From assembly GCA_900314655.1 (NCBI GenBank), contig OMWC01000022.1:1-56948 (forward strand): a stretch of DNA of 56,948 nt. The letters are read 5' to 3'. A program made the position numbers and the translations under genes. A model generated the notes under the pieces. The model worked only from the letters and a program-made list of their open reading frames with translations, made no database searches and was not told the origin of the DNA. Position 1 is the stretch's first letter. Each line of letters opens with the position of its first letter. Shown here piece by piece: positions 9,101 to 16,205 of the stretch. The DNA is from an uncultured Prevotellaceae bacterium. GTDB taxonomy: Bacteria; Bacteroidota; Bacteroidia; Bacteroidales; Bacteroidaceae.

Positions 9101-10030
9101 TTTATAGTCGTAAGTATAGAATGTCTGACCGTCTTTTGTTGTTGGCTTAAGTCCACCAATATCAGTCTTATTCGTATTGAATGCCACAGGAAGCATACTC
9201 ACAGCGGTAGGATTTGTTGATGAAGGCGCACCTTCAGCCGTAAAGGTTCCTTTCGCAGTGAAGAAGATTTCAAACGACTTGATACTTATACCGTAGTACT
9301 TGTTGTCGAAAATCTTTGTCAACCTGAAATAGAGTTGATTGCTCATATCACTACCATCTTCTTCCTCACTATAACGCTCCATGGTATACTCTTTGCCATA
9401 ATCACTTCCGCCAGCATTAGAGGCACTGCCAACATTGATAGCAGTTGATCCGTCTGAGGCAGTCGCGACTTTTTTATAGGTAGAGAGCGTAGCATCTCTG
9501 TAATTCGTGGAACCTGTTGTCCAGGGATCCACTTCATAGAAATGCAAAGTGTTAGTATTGCCAAGGGTGAAGTTATAGGCTGAATTCGTACTTACGTTTC
9601 GTGTTCCCAAATCGTTTTTTAACACAATCTTGTAACCCGTGATACGATAACCCTTAGGCAAAGACACAATCATGTAGGTCGGCATCGTACCACCCGCAAT
9701 AATCAGTCTCCTGTACTCCCGGCCATTATAATCATAATCTGAAATGGCACAGGTAGGGGTAAGACACTCTCCTGATTCTGTCACATCATCCACATCGGCC
9801 ACAGTCATTGTCAAAGGCAGCTGTTCATGGCGCCAAAAGGCTGCAAATCCTGCACCATAACCCGTTTCACCTGGAGTTGACAGGACTTGAACCAGGTTAC
9901 CCGTAGTTGGACTGATAGTCACATTCTGCGCCACACCTTGCGTGGTTCCAGTTACAAGCATGAGCAACAATAGAATCCACCTGATAAATGTTCTGTTAGT
10001 TAGTTTCTTCTTTTTCATAATCTCATTCAT
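6101..10030 (-). CDS. Large secreted protein of cassette 2 (1309 aa), unknown function
   Basis: The protein has an N-terminal signal (FIRWILLLLMLVTGTTQGVAQ); a start at the internal MKKKK, four codons later, is equally possible. It is a paralogue of the 1184-aa protein at 12314-15868: both begin their mature part with VTI then an AxFxxWxHEQL stretch, both contain FSVSGGxFxFYxP near the middle, a later KFNNAD motif, and similar C-terminal parts. The end (VPAGLYIVNGAKLIVK) is like a type IX secretion tail. I recognise no enzyme motif. Many short beta-rich segments suggest a repetitive surface protein. It is the first gene of a two-gene cassette with the small acidic gene. Confidence 0.8.
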   Translation of the reverse strand: MNEIMKKKKLTNRTFIRWILLLLMLVTGTTQGVAQNVTISPTTGNLVQVLSTPGETGYGAGFAAFWRHEQLPLTMTVADVDDVTESGECLTPTCAISDYDYNGREYRRLIIAGGTMPTYMIVSLPKGYRITGYKIVLKNDLGTRNVSTNSAYNFTLGNTNTLHFYEVDPWTTGSTNYRDATLSTYKKVATASDGSTAINVGSASNAGGSDYGKEYTMERYSEEEDGSDMSNQLYFRLTKIFDNKYYGISIKSFEIFFTAKGTFTAEGAPSSTNPTAVSMLPVAFNTNKTDIGGLKPTTKDGQTFYTYDYKKVTDLLAFNYLYQEEALGTDANGKKYPAEGIAGTKKIYQVENGGKKYFGLKNGVYYMETPVTVANSSNEESPIGYRIVGAKINYAYGSDQDGTDARTVNCIKFVDPSDNKEYYLNADGTYQTTPVGWTADANGIHSGDAYLAYMATGYGTSTIYRLTVGTSSSPNRLTRNDIHDGYIRPNIRIGQNGAASGDHYLIGLASSTARPPFEQLNNNSGNDHYNANLRATWTTATLPATPKFVAEEYQIDVYDYKKGEDVQKTIDVKSGTDSYDLGILNNDAIKFEIKGVDGTNGLALVTIDLTLQALNPYINSMEIVCHDGNDKDPTDPDYKPRTMEMSQTFTNDDFSVSGGVFEFYVPEKYAEEDLTFTFSNLYSTDGDETYPNGNGAARYSFVTSDYFENFDGYGGDDGLYSSSYDPESTVAPFRYEDKAFTSVAGNNFFKFNNADELNSSSTGTHPDHLIEYPFTVSKYLASTGSPTGKGTFTRNEFVDVILNASGTANTDIIKNSGIFYVFTADETRYNIAKTTAWEHRYYAFYRMDIDLKAMTYHPELEWTKVYDKTCYYKKVDNKDTDAEDSMWGLKLKTVASADSQVEVEGFLTTVEIDNAITKALEDSDGSSAPENADQILYVDASNLKSVVAIQGAGGLSMETLKAKFAPNVLFYLPEKSTSTLDNFAYKQDDKFYAAGNIVITDRKPFYAPFDIQTTSPNYAAYTREISWPRNGKTALATVILPFQLTVRDGVHTEPTGSKYPGSQFTVNQMNPSNCLSITEEELNSANDYYKADAYFSPISGTSTEANKPYMINVTSAPGDENVPFAATQIGALVKATSDMGTNYEYEGEDASGSINGGTSSISFHNQGSFSGKKLTASKGYFYFSGGMYLNSKNINISALGDALYVYPFRGYYTYEGGGTGNAKMMTAFNVLFGENVGTTGIAELAGEADLVAIPGRGTITFKAAADNDVQIVKANGMKVGRVVIGAGETQTVHVPAGLYIVNGAKLIVK

Positions 10031-10081
10031 TTAATATTTTTTTAGTGATACTTCGTATTCAAGTAATCCCCCTAAGCAGTG

Positions 10082-10089
10082 CAAAGATA
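10082..10089 (-). promoter_or_regulatory. Putative -7 box of cassette 2
   Basis: TATCTTTG on the minus strand fits TAnnTTTG and lies 52 bases before the start codon at 10030. A matching -33 element at the usual spacing is not clear. Confidence 0.45.
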
Positions 10090-10302
10090 AGAAAAATCCA
10101 TAACTTGACCATAAAGACACAAAGCGTAAGTGTGAAAAAACTCACAATGGGGTGTACAAAAACTACAAACCGCCTAACTTTCAATTCATTAGTAAAATAT
10201 ACACAAAACCGTCAAAGTATCACAATACAGGACAAGACTGAAGACTTTTTGTAAGTTTTCCAACAAAACCACCCTTCATTCACACTCTTTGTGCAATAAA
10301 AA

Positions 10303-11195
10303 AACTATTCATCATCGCCCGCAACGTCCTACCCTTCAACCGGTTATGGTGAAGGGTTAAAAAAAAGGGGAGACCCACCCCTGCCCTCCCTAATGAAAGC
10401 GACCCACCTATATCCTCCCTGAAAGGAAAAGAGACCCACCCCATCCCTCCCTGCTTAGGGAGGGAGTCCTGTGAGGATAAAGGTTAGGGTTAAGGTTAAC
10501 GTTACGTTAAATTTCTTTGTGTCTTTGTGTTTAATTAAAAAACAAAAATCTTCAAAAATCTAACGCAAATCTTTCCTCATAAGCTACATTTTTGTAAGAT
10601 TATCGTAGATTTTTGTCTTAATCTTTGTGTCTTTGTGTCTTTGTGTTGAGTTCCATTGATTCAAATTTTTTGTGGGATTTTTGGCGAGATTTTGTCTTAT
10701 TCTTTTACTTTCTAAATAATCTAGAGAATTCATTCCATTCGATGATGTTTTGGTCTTCAAAGTATCATCAAACGGACTTCAATCTATCATAGAATGAACT
10801 TCAATCTATCATCAAACGAACTTCAAAACATCATAGATTGAAGACCTAAACATCATCAAACGGAATACATTCCAGTTATCCAAGTAACTTAGTCTTACGA
10901 AGTCTAAATGTATCGTTTACGAGGCGTAACTCTATCATTTACGATGCATAAATGACACAATTACGAATGCCCAAAAGACTCCCTCCCTAAGCAGGGAATT
11001 TATGGAATAGCGAGAGCAATGTTAAGTTTACTTAGGCATTGCCGAGTCATGACATAAATCGCCGAAAGGCAAAGGCTGGGGTGGGTCTCCAGTTGGGGTG
11101 GGTCTCCCCCTCCCTTCGGGAGGGCTGGGGGTGGGTTTCAACCCTTCACCGCAAACACCTATTCCACAAGAAGTTACGCCACAAAGTGAATAGTT
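10303..11195. repeat. MITE-like intergenic element, copy 1
   Basis: The element has outer inverted ends AACTATTCA/TGAATAGTT (10303-10311, 11187-11195) and inner inverted repeats GGTGAAGGGTTAAAA (10348-10362) and AACCCTTCACC (11140-11150). Between them lie copies of a GAGACCCACCCC motif, TTTGTGTCT tracts (about 10510-10530 and 10622-10652), a 22-bp tandem array (10763-10872), a segment with TACGAGGCG and a CCCTCCC palindrome. The same parts occur in reverse order and reverse complement at 53738-54249. No open reading frame of note is inside. An additional structured segment at 10998-11059 appears inserted. Confidence 0.7.
10763..10872. repeat. 22-bp tandem array, five units
   Basis: Five contiguous degenerate units of exactly 22 bp start at 10763, 10785, 10807, 10829 and 10851; the first is TATCATCAAACGGACTTCAA plus TC. 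There are no unique spacers, so this is not CRISPR. The reverse-complement array with the same period is at about 53980-54105. Confidence 0.75.
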
Positions 11196-11226
11196 GTTTG
11201 CTGTGATTTAAGAAATAAACAGTATC

Positions 11227-11640
11227 TCACAGGAGTTGCAGATCATGCAAAAACTCATCAAGCGTTAGGAGATTAAGTTTAGGAAAAGAAACTCTTTTTA
11301 AAACATTGAAATGATTATCCTCACTGACAATATAATCCGCATTAGCTATAACAGCACAATCGGTAAACTTGTTGTCATCCTCGTCTTGCTCTATAAGCAT
11401 AAAGCGGAAACGGGGATCAAAATGCTTGGTAAATGGACTCCGCTTGATAGCATTAACTATGTTATCTGCAACAAAAGGATTTGCCAAACGCCCTAACACC
11501 TCTAAATATTCATACAAGATTTCATCACTTACACAAAGATAATACTGCCCATCACGAAAAGCCTGCCACGCAGGCCTATAAGGACTATGCAAAGAAATCA
11601 TCTGTATCAGACAATTGGTATCGATAACCACATTCCTCAT
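11227..11640 (-). CDS. PIN-domain ribonuclease toxin (VapC-like, 137 aa)
   Basis: This is a full-length PIN domain of the COG1569-like type. Acidic residues at the expected places are D7 (VIDTN), E44, D94 (DCAVIANADY) and D108 (SEDNHF), which would bind the metal ions of an endoribonuclease. Such proteins are toxins that cleave RNA and are held in check by the antitoxin of the preceding gene. The start codon is three bases after the stop of the antitoxin gene, so translation is probably coupled. The stop lies 31 bases from the end of the repeat element at 10303-11195. Confidence 0.8.
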   Translation of the reverse strand: MRNVVIDTNCLIQMISLHSPYRPAWQAFRDGQYYLCVSDEILYEYLEVLGRLANPFVADNIVNAIKRSPFTKHFDPRFRFMLIEQDEDDNKFTDCAVIANADYIVSEDNHFNVLKRVSFPKLNLLTLDEFLHDLQLL

Positions 11641-11643
11641 AAA

Positions 11644-11937
11644 TCAGGATTTTTGGGGATAAGGAGTACGATAATGAGAATGACGGAGGTCTTGCAACTT
11701 TTCCTCGTTCCAAGCTCCGCTCTCCCACAACCGTTCCATTTCCCTATCCGCACGGTCGGCGAAAAATTCAGAAATAGCATGACGCAAAGCGTTAACCTCC
11801 TCTTCGCTCTTCAAACTTGCCATTGCGTTCAACAATTCCACTTGAGCAGGTGAAAAGACAGTGCGAACAGAAGACATGGCAGGTTCACTGGCCATATCCT
11901 GTTCCATATCAACTGGAGCATATCTCTTCTCATCCAT
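11644..11937 (-). CDS. Antitoxin partner of the PIN toxin (97 aa)
   Basis: The protein is short, has no signal peptide and lies directly upstream of the PIN toxin gene with a three-base gap. Its N-terminal half is disordered and acidic. A helical stretch of residues about 28-70 (FSPAQVELLNAMASLKSEEE, then ALRHAISEFFADRADREME) is like antitoxins that end in the MERLWESG pattern seen in Bacteroidales addiction modules. Role is assigned from position and size; the DNA-binding fold is not certain. Confidence 0.65.
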   Translation of the reverse strand: MDEKRYAPVDMEQDMASEPAMSSVRTVFSPAQVELLNAMASLKSEEEVNALRHAISEFFADRADREMERLWESGAWNEEKLQDLRHSHYRTPYPQKS

Positions 11938-12029
11938 AATCTAATTGGCATTATTCTTCAACGCTGCAAAGATAGACAAACTTTCCCAAACCTCCAAATT
12001 TTTAGGATTCTAAAGTTGAAAGCGGGGCG

Positions 12030-12097
12030 CTTCATCACTGGAGCACCCCGCCATTCACAAGGCCCTTACTCAGGCCTAAGAAGAAAAAACTATTTAT
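12030..12097 (-). repeat. Conserved hairpin block after small gene 3
   Basis: Counterpart of 5796-5866. On the minus strand it reads AAATAGTTTTTT, a hairpin AGGCCT/AGGGCCT, GAATGGCGGGG, then CTCCAGTGATGAAG and CGCCCCGC. The first hairpin differs from the copy at 5796-5866 on both sides of the stem, so pairing is kept. It probably terminates cassette 3. Confidence 0.6.
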
Positions 12098-12110
12098 ACT
12101 ATCATATTGG

Positions 12111-12299
12111 TTAGTCCTCGTCTTCATCCTCCCAGATATGGGGGAATTCAAGATTCTTGATGCGGTTGAGCGCAGTATCTTCCTCTTCATCGAAGGAGTT
12201 CTCTTTTGCATCTGCCCAATCATAACTATGTTCCATCATGGGCTGCTCCATCAGAGAGGAAACGATCTCAATCACAGGAATAATATACTCTTTTTTCAT
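12111..12299 (-). CDS. Small acidic protein of cassette 3 (62 aa), function unknown
   Basis: The protein begins MKKEYIIPVIEI and ends EFPHIWEDEDED. It is a homologue of the 65-aa protein at 5882-6079, mostly over the last 20 residues. It starts 14 bases after the stop of the 1184-aa gene, and GGAGGG (complement 12307-12312) lies 7 bases before the start codon. No signal peptide or membrane segment is visible. The repeated pairing with a large secreted protein is the main clue; the function is unknown. Confidence 0.8.
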   Translation of the reverse strand: MKKEYIIPVIEIVSSLMEQPMMEHSYDWADAKENSFDEEEDTALNRIKNLEFPHIWEDEDED

Positions 12300-12313
12300 A
12301 TCGCTGCCCTCCT

Positions 12314-15300
12314 TTATTTAATCATGATTTTAACTCCGTTAATTACATAAAGACCTCTCTGCACTTTCTTCTCAGTCAGGTCACGATAAGTTCTTGCCAC
12401 CATGCGACCCTGAAGGTCATAGACAGGAGCATCCATATCGATGAACTGTGATGCATCCACAGCCTCAATGGCTGTCGGCACGTCACCGAGACCTTCCTCG
12501 AATACAGGAGTGAAGGAAGACAACTTGGCACCGTTAGAACTTGTTGTATAATATGCACGGAACGGAGCAATCTTCACCTCACCGTAGCTTTCACCAAGGT
12601 CAGCCGAACTTACGAACACATTCTTAGCGAAGTAGAAGATGTTAGCATCTCTTGCCACCTTCTGGCCAGCAAAGGTTCCCTTCGGGGTAAATTTCCATGT
12701 ACCCTCTGCACCACCTGCTCCTACAGTCACACCTGTCGAAGCATCACCAGAGAAGGTATAGTCTCCAGCCATATCGGTAGTCTTCGAAACCAGTGCACCC
12801 GGCTGTGTAATGGTGAACGTCACGTTATCTTCAGAACTATTACCTTCCAGATTTACCAAATAAGGCTTGTTGGCTGCTGCAGTGGTCACATCAGTCATAG
12901 CCGGGAAGAAGGCCATCACCTTATTGTCTTTGGTTACCAATGCACTACTTGACTGCATAGTATGCAGCGTAAACGAGGTACCGTCAGCATTGGTATGCTT
13001 ACCACTTTCGTCCAGAGCGATGGCAAACGGCAGGATAATCGAAGCATTCTGCACCTTGCCATATTTATCCTTAGTGACCAAACGCTTGTAGGTCATCGTA
13101 CGTGCACTCGGCACCTGGATATCATAAGGAGAGTAGAACGGTTCCTTGTCAGTGAGCACGAAGTTGTAAGTAGCACGATAAGAATCTTTACCTACTTTCT
13201 CAGCCACATTGGGAACTGTTGCACCAGCACCCGACGGCACGAAGATCAGGCAGTTAGCAGCACCTGTTGCTGAGAAGTCGCTCATCGACTGATGTGAGTC
13301 GGTTGTTCTCTGATATACACCCTGCAAATTGCTGAAGTCAATATAGAGAATCTGCTTTGCACTCTTAGGAGCCTCGTTGTTGAAGTCATCCTTGCCAGTC
13401 TTGATAAGATTCTCAATTTTTGCATAAACCTCGTCGGTCGAAACATAACCTGCTCCTACTGATGCGGGAGCGTCGGTAGAAATCTCAGCACCATAGAAAG
13501 CATCCGTCTGACCAGTGCCGTAAAGGGTCTGGTTGTAGATCTTCTTGAACTTGACGAGCGGGTTGTAGGTAGTTGAGTGTATGTTCACCTTCATCTGATA
13601 GAACGCGTATGCACGGTGTTGAGTAGCAGTCGTCGGAGCAATGTTGTAGCGAGTCTCGTCAGTGGTGAATACATAGCGGGTGTCAGTTTGCGTCGTAGCC
13701 TTGACGGTGAACTTCATATCACCAAAGGTGCCATTGTTGGGTGCATTTTTATAGTTAGCAAGCGAGAAAGCGTATTCCTCGATGGTACCACCGCTGGTTC
13801 CAACCTGGTCGGCATTATTGAACTTGAACGGAGCACTACCCACAATGCCCACCTTCAAGCGTTCCAACTGTGCATTTGCTGCCTCACTGGGGTTGGTGTA
13901 GATAACGTTGTTGGTTGTGCCGAAGGCATCATAGTGTGCAGACCTCACGAAGTTAATACGTGAGTAGTGAGGACCTGTTGCTGCATTATAGTCATCGTAT
14001 GTCTCATCAACGTATTGGCTGGTAAGGTTTTCGAATGTGATTTGTATCTGGTCATTTATACAGTCATCAGGCAGGTAGAAGTCAAACTCTCCGCCACTCA
14101 CGCTGAAGTCGCTGGCATGGAATGTCTGCTCCAGCTTAATTTCCGGTTGAGTAAGGTCACTACACCATACCGACATTTGGTCGAGATACGGGTCGAGAGC
14201 CTGCATGGTGAGCGTAGCGCGGACAAGACCTTGGCCGATAACGCCAAACTTCACAGCGTCGTTGTTCAGGCCAGTAAGTGGGTATGTTCCGTTGCCAGTT
14301 ACGTCTACAGTCTCTTTTTCCGATCCGTCGGCATTGTAAATCTTCAGTTTGAAGTTGCCTACCGAAGCCGTTGAGGTATTGATCTGCTGGTATGTAGCCT
14401 TATCACCAGTGGTATTGCTGATCATGCCGTAACGGGTATATTGGGGAATAAAGATTCCACCTGTTCTTTCCCTATAATATGTAATAAAATATGTGGGCCA
14501 CTGGAGCTGGTAGATATTATTGCTTGAGTCGATACCGAATCTCTCGCTGGGATCAGGTTTCGTCCTCTGCGTAGCAGCATAACCATTGTTGAAATAGAGG
14601 TATCGCTTATTATTTCCACTACCAGTTGAAATATAACCTTCACCATCCATTTCCCATTGCACTTGTGTTGTGGTGAAACGACCTTCAGAGTTTAAATAAT
14701 ACCATGTACCATCATCTTGATACCTTATCCGGAATGTTCTAGATGCTGTAACATTTGTAGCGTAATCATATTCTATTCCGGTGATGCGGTAGCCGATGGG
14801 CACTTTGTGTCCGTCAGAGATTTCTACAGACGTAGGAGTCTCAATGAAATAAACCTGTTCTTCGGTAGAACTGGCACCTTTACCGAGCTTGAAGTATCCA
14901 CCAGCTGATGTAATCGTATACTGACTGCCTGTCTTAAAATCTACAACCTTTCCAGACATCCCATCAACATCAGTACCGTCCGTTATCGACTCTGCCTCGT
15001 AAAGCAAGAAGTTAGCACTGATATCGTTCACGTTAGCAGACTTGTAGCTGATACGCCAAGTACCATTATAATTATTATTCTCAATTGTGCCGAAGTCCAC
15101 CTTGCTTGTTGGATATGGCACCAGTGTAGCACTGACGGGAGTTGAAATCTCGCTGGCCGGTGTCACAGGCGAGAAGTCGTCCTCAGCTGTGAAATAGAAC
15201 TTCGCATTCTCAAGCTGAATCATCGCACGGCTTTCAGAGGGATCGCGCAGCATAAAATACAGCACGTTGCCCATTGGGTTGGCAGCACTCTCTTCGCGTT

Positions 15301-15868
15301 CAATTTTTTTCTGAGCACCGCCTGTTGTAATAGTAGCCGATGTATAGTTGGTGGCAAAGTTGCTGTTCGTCTCACTAAACGTTGATTGTTGACCGTTGCC
15401 GTTGAAATCATTCCCTATTCCACTTGGTTTCGTAAATTCAATGACATAACCCGTGAAACGGTAACCACTGGGAAGACTGACTGTTAAGAAACATCTGTTT
15501 GCAGGAGCATTGTCTCCAGTACTTGTGTAGTCTCCATAGGAAGATCCTGATCCAGGATGGGCTCCATGACCAATCATCATATGTACTCCATCAGAAGATT
15601 TGAAGAGGTTGTTAGCCGGATTGTCCAACTGCCCGTTGGGAGTCAGGTTGATACCATCCGATGCCGTCAGCACCATGTTCAACTGCTCATGCTGCCAAGT
15701 AGCAAATCCACCAAGATTGAAGAAGTTGTCTGTTGAACCATTGTTCTTCACTGCAGCGACGCACGCACCGTTGTTAGCACGAATGGTAACGTCCTGTGCC
15801 GAAGCCCACTGTGTATTCACCAACCCGAGGAGGGCGAACACCATTAATCGTAAAAATTTTTTGTTCAT
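12314..15868 (-). CDS. Large secreted protein of cassette 3 (1184 aa), unknown function
   Basis: A signal peptide (FLRLMVFALLGLVNTQWASA) is followed by a mature part starting VTIRANNG, parallel to VTISPTTG in the paralogue at 6101-10030. Shared landmarks include GGFATWQHEQL, the FSVSGGEFDFYLP segment, FKFNNADQ and the VYVFTTDETRYNIA-like stretch. The C-terminus carries VYDLQGRMVA and ends RGLYVINGVKIMIK, a good fit to a type IX secretion tail. No catalytic motif was recognised. The gene has a good promoter and opens the cassette with the small gene behind it. Confidence 0.8.
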   Translation of the reverse strand: MNKKFLRLMVFALLGLVNTQWASAQDVTIRANNGACVAAVKNNGSTDNFFNLGGFATWQHEQLNMVLTASDGINLTPNGQLDNPANNLFKSSDGVHMMIGHGAHPGSGSSYGDYTSTGDNAPANRCFLTVSLPSGYRFTGYVIEFTKPSGIGNDFNGNGQQSTFSETNSNFATNYTSATITTGGAQKKIEREESAANPMGNVLYFMLRDPSESRAMIQLENAKFYFTAEDDFSPVTPASEISTPVSATLVPYPTSKVDFGTIENNNYNGTWRISYKSANVNDISANFLLYEAESITDGTDVDGMSGKVVDFKTGSQYTITSAGGYFKLGKGASSTEEQVYFIETPTSVEISDGHKVPIGYRITGIEYDYATNVTASRTFRIRYQDDGTWYYLNSEGRFTTTQVQWEMDGEGYISTGSGNNKRYLYFNNGYAATQRTKPDPSERFGIDSSNNIYQLQWPTYFITYYRERTGGIFIPQYTRYGMISNTTGDKATYQQINTSTASVGNFKLKIYNADGSEKETVDVTGNGTYPLTGLNNDAVKFGVIGQGLVRATLTMQALDPYLDQMSVWCSDLTQPEIKLEQTFHASDFSVSGGEFDFYLPDDCINDQIQITFENLTSQYVDETYDDYNAATGPHYSRINFVRSAHYDAFGTTNNVIYTNPSEAANAQLERLKVGIVGSAPFKFNNADQVGTSGGTIEEYAFSLANYKNAPNNGTFGDMKFTVKATTQTDTRYVFTTDETRYNIAPTTATQHRAYAFYQMKVNIHSTTYNPLVKFKKIYNQTLYGTGQTDAFYGAEISTDAPASVGAGYVSTDEVYAKIENLIKTGKDDFNNEAPKSAKQILYIDFSNLQGVYQRTTDSHQSMSDFSATGAANCLIFVPSGAGATVPNVAEKVGKDSYRATYNFVLTDKEPFYSPYDIQVPSARTMTYKRLVTKDKYGKVQNASIILPFAIALDESGKHTNADGTSFTLHTMQSSSALVTKDNKVMAFFPAMTDVTTAAANKPYLVNLEGNSSEDNVTFTITQPGALVSKTTDMAGDYTFSGDASTGVTVGAGGAEGTWKFTPKGTFAGQKVARDANIFYFAKNVFVSSADLGESYGEVKIAPFRAYYTTSSNGAKLSSFTPVFEEGLGDVPTAIEAVDASQFIDMDAPVYDLQGRMVARTYRDLTEKKVQRGLYVINGVKIMIK

Positions 15869-15946
15869 ACTCGTAATTATTAGTTTTTTTCTAATTTTAC
15901 TACCATTTCAAAAAACCTTTTTAGCGGCTTTTCGTTCTTAGTACTG

Positions 15947-15977
15947 CAAAAGTACAAAAAAAGTTTAAAACCTCAAA
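15947..15977 (-). promoter_or_regulatory. Promoter of cassette 3
   Basis: On the minus strand TTTG (complement 15974-15977), a 19-base spacer and TACTTTTG (15947-15954) give a textbook Bacteroidetes promoter. The start codon is about 80 bases downstream. Confidence 0.7.
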
Positions 15978-16136
15978 TTAAAAATGAAGAAATCTGCATA
16001 AAATGTTGCCGATAGGTGTGTAAAATCAGAAAACAAGGTTGTGCAAAAACTCGAAAAAATGTATATAAAAAACTTAAAACAAGGGTAACAAGCAATAAAA
16101 AAGAGCGATTTCATCGGTGTTTTCGGATTTTATTCG

Positions 16137-16144
16137 TATATTTG
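16137..16144 (+). promoter_or_regulatory. Putative -7 box of the membrane AraC regulator
   Basis: TATATTTG fits TAnnTTTG and lies 61 bases before the start at 16206. The rest of the 337-bp divergent region 15869-16205 is AT-rich and shows no other clear feature. Confidence 0.45.
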
Positions 16145-16205
16145 CAACACCGTTTCGGTATAGTTAATCTCTAAAAAGAATTATACTTGCAATAACAACT
16201 GAGTT

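Noticed and set aside
10484..10510. Telomere-like GGTTAGGGTTAAGG sequence (also near 5243)
   Set aside because: It is only a few irregular units within larger intergenic repeats; bacteria of this group have circular chromosomes.
10763..10872. CRISPR array
   Set aside because: The units are contiguous and degenerate, there are no unique spacers, and no cas gene is in the window.
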